Shown piece after piece: positions 22,187-34,239 of a stretch of DNA of 64,000 nucleotides. Under the pieces are notes generated by a model. That model worked only from the letters and a program-made list of their open reading frames with translations. It did no database searches and was not told where the DNA came from. The position numbers and the translations under genes were made by a program. The DNA is from Cheilinus undulatus (taxonomy: Eukaryota; Chordata; Actinopteri; Labriformes; Labridae): contig NC_054869.1 in NCBI RefSeq assembly GCF_018320785.1, positions 31,164,289 through 31,228,288 on the forward strand, written 5' to 3'. Each line of letters starts with the position of its first letter. Position 1 is the stretch's first letter.

Positions 22187-23967
22187 AACGTTGCCAGCCT
22201 CGCCCCTTTCTGGGTGAAAATTTTCTATTACTTATTGGAAGCACAAAACACAATGCAGTAGCATTTTATCTGGGTGCTACCACTGTATTTGATTTATTAC
22301 TTACTCTCAGGGCTTGTTTTCACTCAAACGGGGATGTGGTCACTGGAAGTGACATTAGATTGCTCCTAACAACATGTGACGTTGGTGAAGCTACGCCATG
22401 TTTTATATATTGTATGCTTTAAAAAAAGAAATAGGCCTACAAAATTAAAAGAAAACAGTCAAACCCCAGTATGTTCAAATATGAACCATGTGTTGGAATC
22501 TTTTTTTGTGAAGATTTCTGGATTAGATCCCAAATTCTCTATATAAACTCATAATAAAACCAGACTCCTTTGCAGTTTTTCACTTCCACACTTCTAATTT
22601 AAGCTAAGCAGAGTGGAACAGTGTGTCACAACATTTTCTTGATGAACTTTTGTTTTTTAGCAAATCATTGTGCTGATGAAGTTCAAAGCTGATTTGTTCT
22701 GGTTTGAAGATGTCTGAAAAGCTTCTTTACAAAAACACCAGAGTGCAAAAGCCAGACATTGTTTGGCTTTCTTCAGTCAACACTGTCAGTCAGCATCAGC
22801 ATCAGTTCTTTTCAGACACGCACACAGATTCATTCAGAGTATAAGCCTTATAAAGGATGCCTATTTCGATGTGAATTTCCTTTCTATATCATACTTTCCA
22901 ACAAGGCTGGTGGGTTTAAAATGGACACATAAAAAGATTAAAAGGATTCTGTATATTTAACCAAATTACATTAAAGCTGAAATGGATTTGCAATGAAACC
23001 CTGCAGCTCAAAACCTCTGTCTGTGAAATCCATCATGATTTTCACAAGCTTTCTCCGCCGATTAGCATTGGCTGCAGCGTCGGCTTGCCCTGCAAATCAA
23101 AACCATATTCATCTGGCCCGACACACTGGTGTGCTCGCAGTATGTGTCTCAGCGGCTAACCCTGTGATTTATAAACGTTTACTTCACCACAGCGGCCAAA
23201 TCAAAGGCCTGGGAAAAGGGAACAAATTAACAGAAAGGTATTTAGCTTTTCTAAGAAACCTTTATTTTGAAAGCCGCAGTATTCATAAAGCCACAGTGCA
23301 TAATTATGTTTTTATAGCTGTATAAACTATGATGTTACCTTGTAATTTCATGGTCACAAACTTAGCAATTTAGAGACCCCAGTTTTTCTTTGGCTTTGTT
23401 TGTTTGTATTTTTGTGTGAGAAGTTATGCATGTTTTAAAAAGCTGAGCTCTCATTTTCTCAGGATGTGGGTTTTTTTTTTTTTTTTTTTACAGCCCTTAC
23501 ATTTGTGACTGAGAAGTGCATGAATGTGGAGAGACAGGTGTGCAGCCGATGCTGGCAGCAGGTTTGTTGACTCATAAGCCTCTAATTATTCATCACACAC
23601 CGGTGGCTGCTCTGAAATTCTGTATTTAAATTTTGCCAAACTAAAGGTTTCACTCTAACGTGTCCTAGAAATGCAAGTCTCATTGTTTAAGGGACAAACT
23701 GTGCTCTGTGCTAAAATACGCTCACAGGCAACAAATCCACAACAACAGATTAAATTAATGTGAGTTATTATTCTTTGACCAATGCTTTTGTCACTCCTGT
23801 GTTTGTGAAGTAGGAAATCTGATCGATTGCAGTCATCTCAATGCCTTTATATTGGTCAACAACGAAAAAAAAAAAAGGCATTGGACAGTGAAAAGCCAGA
23901 GGGATAAACAGGCCATATGATATGGCTGTATATGTTCTTAACAGATGTTTATGGCTTACAGCCCTCA
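22187..23967. other. Gene-poor sequence with a higher-complexity island
   Basis: A poly-T run lies at 23471-23489. The stretch at about 22990-23330 is more balanced in composition than its surroundings and carries a 110-codon chance-like open frame. It could be a conserved non-coding element, which cannot be decided without alignment to other fish. Confidence 0.3.
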
Positions 23968-24690
23968 CCAAGCTTATAATAGTTTTGGATTTTTCATTAG
24001 TTTCTATTTTTATTTCGTTTTCACTTTCTATGTTCGATTTCAGTTTAGTTTTATTAGTTCTGACTGCTGGTTTGTTAGTTTCTTTTTTATTTTGCAAAAA
24101 TGCTTAGTTTTAGTTTAGTTTTTATTAGTTTTATCATTAGTTTTAGATTTTTGCGAATAGATGCCGGGACTGGGTGAGTGTAATACATTTTTGAAAACAT
24201 ATTCAAACAGGCTACTCTTCACTTATCATTTTATTTACTTAACTAGAAAAGCACTCGGAGAGCGCAGACCTCTGCCATTAGCCCTATCTCCCAATAGTAA
24301 AGAATCCTTTAAAAAATTCCTGGATCCAGACGGTGATCCGGATCACTCCCAAAATCTAATCAGTTCTTCCTTATGCCATTTCTGACATTTCCTGAAAATT
24401 TCATCAAAATCCATCCATAACTTTTTGGGCTGTGTTGCTAACAAACAAACAAACTAACTAACTAACAAACCCTGCCGATCATATAACCTCCTTGGCGGAG
24501 GTAATGTTTGAATGATGTTTGAATACAACTCCACTGTGTGAAGTCTTAACCAATCAGATCAGGCAACTTTACACTCCACAGACTTGTGTGTAGGGCTGTA
24601 AAGCTTAGTTTTTATTTAGTTTCAGTTAATTAAAATGATTTTTGAATTTTAGTTTTAGTTATTTAGTTTTTTTTAGTTAACTGTAATAAC
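23968..24690 (+). repeat. TTTAGTTTTAGT-rich dispersed repeat, interrupted copy
   Basis: Stretches of TTTAGTTTTAGTTT-type sequence flank a unique core (AACAGGCTACTCTTCACTTA, then CAACTCCACTGTGTGAAGTC, ACCAATCAGATCAGGCAA). The reverse complement of the same arrangement is at 53985-54545. This copy is split by an insertion at about 24242-24510 that the other copy lacks. Confidence 0.75.
24242..24510 (-). mobile_element. Retroposon-like insertion within the repeat
   Basis: Read on the minus strand it starts CCTCCGCCAAGGAGGTTATA and continues through a GTTTGTTTG-rich stretch and GATGAAATTTTCAGGAAAT. This pattern is widespread in non-autonomous fish and invertebrate retroposons. The uninterrupted copy at 54.3 kb reads TTTACTTAATGATGATG across the site, so the insertion boundaries are supported directly. 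I cannot name the family with certainty. Confidence 0.6.
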
Positions 24691-26055
24691 CTCGGCTCTC
24701 ACAAATCAAAAATCCACTATCTCAAAATATTAGAATATCACAAACCATCAGTCCAAAAAAGGATAATACAGAAATGTTGACCTTCTGGAAAATTATGCAC
24801 ATTTATGCACAGAGTAATTGGTTGGAGATCCTTTTGCGCTAATTACTGCATCTATGTGACTTGCCATGGAACCAAGCCCAGGTTGCTCTGATAGCAGCCT
24901 TCAGCTCATCTGGATTGTTGAGTCAGGTGTCTCTCATCCTCCTCTTTACATTTCCTCTGAGATTCTCTATAGGGTTCAGGTCAAACCAGTTGCTCGGCCA
25001 ATCAAGCACAGTGATATCATGGTCAGCAAACTAGTTTCTGGTAGTTTTGGCTTCACTGTGGACAATGAAAGTCCTGCTGAGGTAATCAGTATCTCCATAA
25101 AGCTTCTCGGCAGATGGAAGCATGAAGTGCTCTAAAATCTCCTGGAAGATGGCTGACAGCATTGACTCTGGACTTGTTAAAGCATGGTGGACCAACAGCA
25201 GCAGATGACATGGCTCCTCAAACAATCACTGACTGTGGAAACTGAGAACACTGGACTTCAAGCAACTTGGATTCTGTGCCTCTCTGATCTTCTTCCAGAC
25301 TCTGGGACCTTGATTTCCAAATTAAATTAAGATTTTACTTCATCTGGACCGTTGCTGAGTGGCTTTGGACAATTGAGCAACAGTCCAGCTCTCTGTCTTC
25401 TTAGCCCAGGTGAGACACTTATTATGTCTGTGGTTCAGGAGTGTCTCGATACTTGGAACACGACACTTGTAGTCCATTTCCTGAACCCGTTTGTGTGTGG
25501 TGTCTTGATACATTAATTCTAGCCTCAGTCCACTCCTTGTGAAGCTCTCCTAAGTTCTCGCATCTGCTTTGTGTGAAGATCCTTTGAAGGCTATGGTCGC
25601 CTTTGTTGTTTGTGCACTTTTTCTCTTTCTGGTCAACTTTCCACAAGTATGCTTTGATACAGCCTCGGAGAACAGCCTGCCCTTTTAGCAGTGAACTTCT
25701 GTGGCTTGCCCTCCTTGTGAAGGGTGTCAGTGAATGTCCTCCGGACAATAATCAAATCAGCAGTCTTCCCCATGATTGCAGTTGTGTGAACCACAGTAAG
25801 AGAATAAAGGCTCAGGAAACCATTGACAATTTTCTTTTTTTAAATTATATTCTAATATTTTGAAATAATGGATTTTAGATTTTTGAGTGAGCTGTAAGCT
25901 TTAATCATCAAGATTAAAACAAAAAAAAGTCACAGAATATTTCTCTCATTGTATGACATGAATCTTGAATAAATGGAAGTTTAACTTTTTGAAGTAAATT
26001 ATGGGGGAAAAATGAGCTTTTACTAGATATTCTATTTTTTTAGATGCACTTGTAG
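24691..26055 (-). mobile_element. Tc1-like transposon, one end truncated, transposase broken
   Basis: The transposase is on the minus strand, with its start codon at 25773 (MGKTADLI). The DNA-binding region near 25540-25600 retains HKEWTEARINVSRHHTQ. The right end runs through inner repeat sequence at about 25840-25900 to an outer terminus ...TTAGATGCACTTG followed by TA at about 26055. On the left only the inner part of the terminal repeat remains (ATCCACTATCTCAAAATATT at 24711), so the outer 150 bp or so are missing. The transposase has frameshifts and stops. The copy at 34.2 kb belongs to the same family. Confidence 0.8.
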
Positions 26056-26380
26056 ATCAGGGTAGGGCAATGTGAAAATGTAATGGCCTACAATCACAAA
26101 GAAATAGGGAAGGTTAACCACTTGGGGGAATTTAAGCATCACAGCTGCTCAAAGTAAGGGACAAGGGAAATCTAATGATGGATTACTTAAATCTAAGTTA
26201 AAACACACAAAAAATTTAAGAAGAGTAAAAAGACATTACTAACAATAGATTGCTCTCTTTGTACAACTTCATCTGTGGAAACCATTTTCTGTGTAGAAAA
26301 TGTGCACAAAGTGATTGAAAAACCCTAAAGTAGCATATGAATGAAAAATATTTAAAAGATGTATTAGAAAAAAAAATACA
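26056..26380. other. Spacer
   Basis: AT-rich, no supportable feature. Confidence 0.35.
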
Positions 26381-26388
26381 GTGATTGC

Positions 26389-27311
26389 TAGGGATGCATG
26401 ATGTTGGATTTTTGCCGATATCCGATATGCTGATATTTACATATTCATTTTAGTAGTTACCAATATTTAAATATGTTTTACATAACTGAAAATTCAGTCC
26501 TTTGAACATAATTTGAGGTTTGAGGATGAAAAAAAAGAAACAAACTTTTTTCTTTAAGTTTAAAGAATGAGGATGAATAGAGATAAAGGCCTCAACATAG
26601 GTCTGTTGGTCCTGCCTAGAACTCCACTAATCTATTAGTATATATGGCCAAATTTTACATGATATACAGTGCTTAACAAATTTATTAGACCACCTGTCAT
26701 ATTTGTCTCAGAGACCATCCAGCATCATGAAGTGCTTTAATGTGGACTTTTTCATTTTCAGTGAGCTCTCAACCTTTTACCATTTTGAACAGGAATGAGA
26801 AATTTCAAATTGAATTCACCTTTTAATACCCAAATTTGAGCCGGCTCACTGGGCTTCTCTGAGAATTCAGAAATTAAGCATAACATTCAACCACTAAAAC
26901 TAATTTTTCTGTTCAGGAATGCAAGTAAAAAACTATAATTTGACATATTAATCAAGAAATATTAATGTGCTTTACTATTTTTCCAGTTTTTTTGTAAATC
27001 GGTATATTTGAAAATTCATGGATAACAATAATAATTATATTTTAGCATTTAAAATATCGTTTCAGTTAAAGAGCTTCTACATATTGGTGTATTAACCATT
27101 GCAGAAACATAAAAAAATGATTTTGGTAATTACCAATTCTGCTGATTTATGGCAGCTGTGACATAAACTTTACTTTGGGTGGTGGTCTAATAAATTTGTT
27201 AAGCACTGTAGACATAGATATTCCCTGCCAAAATATCAGATGTAAATACTGGCAGAAATTTTAATATATCTGCTGATTCAAATATCAGGGCGATAATATC
27301 ATGCATCCCTA
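26389..27311. mobile_element. hAT-type MITE with perfect 8-bp target duplication
   Basis: The element starts TAGGGATGCATGAT at 26389 and ends with the exact inverse ATCATGCATCCCTA at 27311. Both sides carry the 8-bp direct repeat GTGATTGC (26381-26388 and 27312-27319). Terminal form and duplication length fit the hAT superfamily. It has no transposase. A second transposon is inserted inside it at 26667-27208, so its own length is only about 380 bp. Confidence 0.88.
26667..27208. mobile_element. Tc1/mariner-type MITE nested in a hAT MITE
   Basis: Terminal inverted repeats are identical over 28 nt, beginning CAGTGCTTAACAAATTTATT, and the element is flanked by TA on both sides (26665-26666 and 27209-27210). 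The 542-bp interior has no transposase frame. It sits wholly inside the hAT-type element, so it arrived later. Confidence 0.88.
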
Positions 27312-27319
27312 GTGATTGC

Positions 27320-27570
27320 TCAAATATATGCTAGTGTGACTATATTGGGAATGAGGGGAAAATATAGTTGCATGAAATAAAATTTAAATTGTTTTGGTGC
27401 TCTAGAGGTAATTAAAACCCATCAATTGACTTAGATAATAATATTTTAATGCTGTTTAAACAGTTACAACTACCAGTGACACCCAACCAAAACTTCAAAC
27501 ATGTCTGTATTTTTACATTTGGAACAATTGTTACACACTCTATCTGCTATTTATGAGTACCTATGCTTGT
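27320..27570. other. Spacer
   Basis: No supportable feature. Confidence 0.35.
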
Positions 27571-27584
27571 CCAGCAGAGGGCGG
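27571..27584 (+). promoter_or_regulatory. CTCF-type motif
   Basis: CCAGCAGAGGGCGG matches the CTCF core CCASYAGRKGGCRS at all 14 positions. It faces right, whereas the motif at 19723 faces left. Confidence 0.5.
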
Positions 27585-30500
27585 CAGTTCACTAACTGAG
27601 TTCAGAAAGCGTCACGTCAAAAGTTTCCCTCTACTGTTGTACTGAGAGGTGCTCAGAGAATCAGCTTGCTGGCAGGATTTAGATTTAAACCCACATGTAA
27701 ATGAAATTCTGATTTTGATTTAAAACCCCAACTGTGGTTGGGAAAAACTGAAGCAGATTGATAAAATACAGGAAGCCAAATAAAGATTAAAGCAGTATTT
27801 TAATGCTCATATGATTCAGCACACTCAGTCACAAAGTGCTAATTTGGATGACGAGTTGTGTCTTTGCTATCAGTTTCCCGACCGTGCCGTCACCTGCAGA
27901 TAGTGTTAAAGCAGCTGTGAGGAAGCAGAGGTGAGGCAGAGCGCTCGTAAATCTTCTTCTGCTCACAATAGTGTTGGCTCGCTGACCGGGTGACAGCACT
28001 TCAAAGAGAAGGTCTGTCTAAATGAAACGGTTGCCTTCACTGATACAGGTTTGGCTTGGCCAGCTGTTTCAACTGTGGGTTTGTGTGGGGGTTTAGTCTT
28101 GAGATTGACAGCAGTGGCTCACCAACCCTGTAGGAACAATGATCGTCACCGTTTAAGATAACACCAACATCTGTGTTTCCTCCTGATGTGTTTCAAGGAC
28201 CAAACTTGTATTTTTTTTTTACATTAGAGCTAATTTTCTGTTAGTTATTTTTGTAGGCCTACCAAAGTATTAGCTACTTTTTTAGATATCATGGACAACT
28301 GCATCTTCTGTAAGACATCTCTAGAGATAGTAGTGTGGGAAATTTTACTATCACTAATGAATCAGAGTTGGACAAAGGAGGGTGTAACAAAATATGTAGC
28401 GATATGTGGGGATAGGAGGAAATTTTGTACCATTTGATTTCAAGTGAGTCATCCAGATGGAAATCACATAATAATGTCTAAAAAGGTGGTGCTGCATAAG
28501 GTCAGATGTTTAATGAAAGAGAAAATGTTATAAACCATGAAGGAATTTTTCCTTATTTAAATATAAGTTGAATCAAAGAAAAATAATGCTTTTGCTAGAG
28601 ACAGTTCCTTAACTTTAGCTGGTGGGAAATAAAGAATTTCTCCTTGAAAGTTTTGAGGGAATAGCTGGTATTAGCATCTATTTCTCCAAATGGAAACCTC
28701 ACTTTAACAAGTGCAGAATCTGACTTCCACTTGTTCTGAAAGCCGTCCCCTGACCATGTGTTTGGGGGCCTGCAGGGTTTCTGAGCATTCCTGAAACAGC
28801 AGCATCCTTCCAATATCTTCCTGGTATTACTCATTCTTTATGAGATCTTTCTGTATACTGACTTTGATCTCTCTGCCTTACCATCAGTCTCTCTCCCACC
28901 CACTCTCATCTCACCCCTCTCCTTTCTTTTCTACCCTCTCCTCCTTTCTCTACATCTCTGTCTCTTCCCATCTCTCGTGTTGGTTGTCTTTCCGTGTCAG
29001 AGACTAAGCAAACAGAGTCGTGTGTGAGCGGCCTCATAACTCCTCCGTTCCTGAGAGTGGGAGCTCTCAGACCAGCGCAGCTGTGTCTTCATTTGTCGGC
29101 CATGTTCGGCATTCTCCAGATATCTCCAGGGGGCTCCTGGGCTTTTTCTGTGTTCTAGTCTGACCTTTTGCCCCCGGAGAGGCTGAGTGAAAGGGAAGCA
29201 AAGTGGGACACACTTTTTATTAGTTAAAGGCACTAATCAGAAAAGTTTGGCATGACTTTGGTTGAAATCAATCAGATTTATTTTCCACTATCACTATATC
29301 CAAGACCGTTATGGCAAAAATATTTCTGAATATTTTAGGTCTATACTTCTCTAGTGTACATCAGTGAGAAGAGTAGAGGAACTTAAAATCATTGATTGGA
29401 CTCAGGGTCTTCTCTCACCGTCTGTTCCAAAGGTCAAGACTGAACAAAAAAGTAAAAAGTTTGCAGCTCTTTTTACTTGGAACAAATTACATAAAGACCT
29501 GAAATGTAATGAGCTGTGCTCACTGAATGCTTTAAAGAGGAAGTCTGGCTGTAGATGTTCTGCCTGATACATTTCTGATTGTTGTTAATTTTGACAGCTA
29601 TTTGCTTTTTCACTCAATATTTCAAATCTTTAAATACATTCATGTACTTTACATGAGATTTGTATGCATGTGTGCTCATTGTTTGTTAGGAACTTTGCTA
29701 CTCTTTGGAACCCCCATGTCAGTTTTTGCTATTTTTGTTCCATTTTTTTCCATGCAAAAATGTCTGTAGAATCTCAACCCTTTATGCACAATCAAGTTAT
29801 AGACATCTATTTTTCAGGACAACCTAGACTATCAGGGTTTTTGTGCTGCAAGGATTTCAGAAGCTTGCATCAAAATTAATAAGCCAGAAAAACCAAGTAA
29901 AATGGAAACTGAGTCTCATCTAACTTAAACTACAACATCTTCTAAACAAACACACAACAGAAACTATTATTTAACTCCATAAAACCAATTCACTTTTTCC
30001 ATCAGGTATTCCATTGTGTAAAATACGCATAATTCCCATTTCAGGTGAGATAAATTAATCTTTTCATTTTTGGGGGGGCTGCAGAGGAATGTTTTTTCTT
30101 AACTTTCAAACTTGTAGATAACTTTTTGTTCCCTTTTTGATCTTTGGCTGGCTCTAATTGGTTGCTATCGCCAAGAAAACAATAGAAGAATATTTTGGAG
30201 AATCTTGGTTGGCCGACAGGAAGTTTTAGTCTTTTACTTTCAGTGACAAAATGTTATAAATGGTCATATTATCATGGATTTAGCAATGTGGATTTGTAGG
30301 ATTAAAACTCTGATTAAACACCCCTCTTTGAGCCTGGATTAAAAACATTCTAGTAGACATCCATACTCCAGGACCTGCCTGTAGATTGGCAAAAGGTACG
30401 CTTCTGATCACAATGTACACTTTAAAGATCCATCTTCTGGTTTCTTGGATAATGTAAACAACGCATGCGCCACTACTTGGGATCATCAGTGATTAACTTT

Positions 30501-31311
30501 GCTGCTGCCCGTCTTGGCTTGGACACTCCTGGGGAAAAAAAGCTTTCATTTAACCTTTATTCAAGAAAAGAGTTTTCTTGAATAAAAAAATAAATAAATA
30601 AATAAAATCACATCCAACCTAACTTGGGCTGCAACTACATCAGTCATTTTGTTTTTAAATGATATGTTGATTGTTGAGAGCATTTTTCTGTAAAGAATTC
30701 CACTCCTTATTTCTAAGAAGAACCAGTAATGGTATCTTTAAATGTTTTGTTCCCTTTTATAATCAGCCTGAAACCCAAATATAGTTTGATAAACAGATAC
30801 TGTTTTTTTTTTTTTCAGGACAGATGATGACTATTGGAAGTTCAAGAGAACGATAACTCATGTTTGGAATTATTGCGGATTTATTATGACAAACAAATTG
30901 TACTGAATGTAACAAAAGCAATTAGATGATTAAAAAAACTAAGGACAAATTAAGAATTCAGCACAGAGCAACACAGCAGATGCAGGATGTCACAAACTTA
31001 CTGTGTCAGTGGCACTCAGGCTTCAATGCTGATTGGCTGGTTCTTTGTATGTTCAACCAGATAGTGTTGTGGGTGAGACGTTAGTTGAGACTGTGGAGAG
31101 TTATAGCAGAGTCAGAGGGGAAAACACACTTCATAGTGGAGACAATTTTTGATTAATTTGTTTTATTGGTTGTGGGTAAAATATAATGTGGATACAGATC
31201 ATCAGCAAAAAGCCAAATATCGGCTTCAATTATCAACTAGGCTGAGGATCAGTTGACCCAATATTCTTAATAATATTGTCAAAGACTAAACCATCTCTTG
31301 TTTAAAAAGTA
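27585..31311. other. Gene-poor sequence
   Basis: No coding gene supported. A pyrimidine-rich tract lies at about 28866-28980. The stretch at about 29000-29220 is unusually GC-balanced for the region and could be a regulatory element. An (AAAT)n tract is at about 30586-30605. Confidence 0.35.
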
Positions 31312-32446
31312 CTAAGGCCCTATGATTTCTGTGTTAATGGAATTTCAGACGGAATCGCAGAATTGGCTGATAAAAATGGAATTAACAATTTAACGCAGAA
31401 AATGCAGAAATTGAATGAATTTGACTGAAAATGCTGTGTTTTTTAGAAAGAGGAATGTATATCCGAGGAATATTCCGGAGGATCACTAAAGTGTGGCACA
31501 AGTTGTGCCTCACTTCACAAACACTCACCCTGCCCCCTCCTAAACAATAACAGCATGTCAAAGCAGCTGCGCAAAACACCGGCAAACACCATGTAGCTCA
31601 ACATGGGGCAGTACCGTGCGACATAATGTTGCACCTTAAAGAAAACTCATCCGTGCTTTGAGTTATTTTACCTCACCACACCAGAGAGTCACAGAGAGAG
31701 TGAGGAGTGTCTAATACTGTAGAGGCACACAGCTAAAGTCACAACTTAAGGACCTGCTCACCTCTCGAGGACTTCAAACTCGAGTCGGGCGGACTTGAGA
31801 TTTTATGAAGTCCTGTTGTCTAAATGATGTTACATTTGAGTATCAATTAGCTTAATAATTCCTCCTGGAGATACTGTAGTACCCTTTGGTTGCTTAACGA
31901 GCCAATACGTGTCTGCATTAACGTAATGGTCTGATATGAGGCAGACGGACAGCGAGGATGGAGGGAGATGAGTAGAGAACCGTTACAGTCAGGAGTAAAA
32001 CACAGTGCAGCATCAAACTGCATGGACTGTTACAGAGTGTGAAAGTAAAGAAAAGTTTAGGTAACAGGTTTACTTTTAGCTACTTAACTTTAATGTGACC
32101 TTCTTATTAAGTTACTATCACTCCATTTCCATTATAAACATCAGTTAGGATGTGATTGTACATGTGGATGTGTCTTAAAATGTTGGAAATATGTGACTGT
32201 TACACTGGTTATATTTATTTTATATCAGGGTTATCCAAACAATGGCTCCTGGGTCAGCTGTGGCCCTTTTTCAATACATTTAAGGTTATTTCTATTTATT
32301 TAGTGAACATTTTATTCATTTACATAAACAAGACACACTTTTTATGGTAAAATTAGTGGAAAAGATAAAAAACGGAATTCCAAAAATTTGAAATGGAAAA
32401 CAAAACAGAATTTGGGAAAAAAAGAAAACAGATTTCATAGCACCCT
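31312..32446. mobile_element. Possible hAT-like non-autonomous element
   Basis: GGCCCTATGATTTCTGTG near 31316 is loosely inverted at the right as CAGATTTCATAGCACCC near 32430-32446. Both are followed inward by AATTTC/GAATTT-type sequence. The ends are imperfect and I see no clean target duplication, so the limits are approximate. Confidence 0.4.
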
Positions 32447-32969
32447 GAAATACCCATTTCTTTCTTTTATTAGTAACAGTAAATAATTTTGGCTCTGTAA
32501 CTGATCAAATGTTAACAAATGCTTGGATCTAATTGTCAGTGATTGCAATGAAAAAATTTCTCACTGGCAAAATATGAGCTTCTAAATGTGTTTGATTTTT
32601 TTCTTTACTAGAATTTGCTTACAAACATATTGGTGATATCTGTATTAATCCACTACAAACTGTTAAATGACAGTAATCTATTTTGAATTTCAACTTTAAC
32701 AATCCATGTCGTTAACATTTTCTTGATACATTCATCATTTTTTTGGGGTGTAAAACTTGGAAACCTTGACCTACCACTTGAAAGTTTCCTAAAAATAAAC
32801 TTGTTTTGTTAAACCAACACTCCAAACTCCCAAAAGATATATATAACTATCCTTATTTCCTGTTGGTGAAGAAGCTGTAGTTTGATTTATTTTATTTGCA
32901 TATTTGTGCATTAAATACTCAGAAATGAATGTGACTACTACTGAGTAGTTGATATTAATCACTGCCATA
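32447..32969. other. AT-rich spacer
   Basis: No supportable feature. Confidence 0.35.
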
Positions 32970-33136
32970 GCTTTTAGGCTTTCCTGCCTTAATTGGAGAG
33001 GCAGGACAGTGAATAGAGATGGAATCTAGGGGGAGAGTGTAGAGAATGACATGTAGGAAAGGATTTCATCCTGGGTTGCCTGTTTCAAGGACAAAAGTCT
33101 CTGTACACATAGCTCACAGACATTAGCACTAGGCTG
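32970..33136 (-). repeat. tRNA-derived SINE, degenerate copy
   Basis: It shows the reverse complement of the same SINE body as at 283-462: GAGAGGCAGGACAGTGAATA, GGGGGAGAGTGTAGAGAATG and ACATGTAGGAAAGGAT. The tRNA-like head at the right end is worn. Confidence 0.6.
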
Positions 33137-34239
33137 TTGTCAAGTGTTTAATTTTGACAAAGTGGAGATTGAAGGTTGCAGCCCTGGCAGTTTTAAAGAA
33201 AACCAGTGTGCCTGCAACAGTTTGGAGCTTGAAAAGGGGAGAACACAAGAGAAGGAAATGTAAGGTGATAGAGCTGATAGCAAATGGTGAAGATCCTTGA
33301 CCAGGCTGGTGTCATGCAGCCCAACACAGATAGTGGGAGGGCAGCATGTGTTTTCTTCAGCTCAGTCAAAGGAGGTTCACACTCCCCCTTCTCTTTCTCC
33401 CCTCCCTTCTTTCAGTCCCCTTGACCCCCTACTCCTTCACCTTGTAGGCGTGAATCATCTGACGCGCACACATCTCTGTTCTCACTCTGCCTCCCCCTCG
33501 CCTCCCTTCTATCTCTCCATATCTTCTTCTTTTAATCAGGGCCCTTCTTCTCTTCTTCTTCACTCTCCCTCATCTGTTTCTCGGTGCATCTGGAGAACAT
33601 GAGCTGTGGAAAGACAACAGACAAGTAATGGGAGAAGTGTGTGGGTGAGTGTGTGTGTGTGTTATGTGGGGATGGTTGTACATTTCTGCATGTGTGCGCA
33701 GAAGTGCAGATGACAAAGGCAACTGTGCATCTTCCTCAACTGAATCCAGACTTTGAGTATTTTCACATGAGCTTTTGGTTCTCTACTCACACTGAACCAA
33801 CACCCACAAAACCACTGACACTTGAGTCACTTCACTGTTCTGTTTAACAGAACAGAGACAGCTCAAATTAGTCAGTATACACCAAATAAATCAGACGAAC
33901 ATGAGACATTGTCTTCTTTTTTAAGGTTCTGGGACTAAAAGAAAGATATTACTTACAGTAGCTGACCTCTTTATTTACAAATGTCCACATAAACTTAATT
34001 ATGTCAAGATGACTTTTGGTATTCACCGTTAGTAAAATATATAGACATATAGTGTTGTTTGTAATGAGGATGATAATTTACCTGAAACTATGTGATATTT
34101 TTGGAGGCTAACTGGTTCTGAAACCAGATCGGTGGACTGGTATACTAGCTGTTACCTATTTTCAATGCTGCCATTGATATCTATGGTAGCTCTCAAGGGC
34201 AAATGATGTGCAACTGATTCACAAAACCATAAACTGGTG
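33137..34239. other. Gene-poor sequence with pyrimidine-rich tract and GT repeat
   Basis: A strongly C/T-rich stretch runs from about 33380 to 33600, and a short (GT)n lies at 33648-33662. The 101-codon frame at 33297-33602 is low-complexity and not convincing. Confidence 0.35.

Noticed and set aside
22993..23325. 110-codon open frame
   Set aside because: No family match that I recognise and no exon boundaries. The sequence is better explained as possible non-coding conserved sequence.
33297..33602. Ser/Pro/Leu-rich 101-codon frame
   Set aside because: The frame follows from a pyrimidine-rich tract and has no domain.
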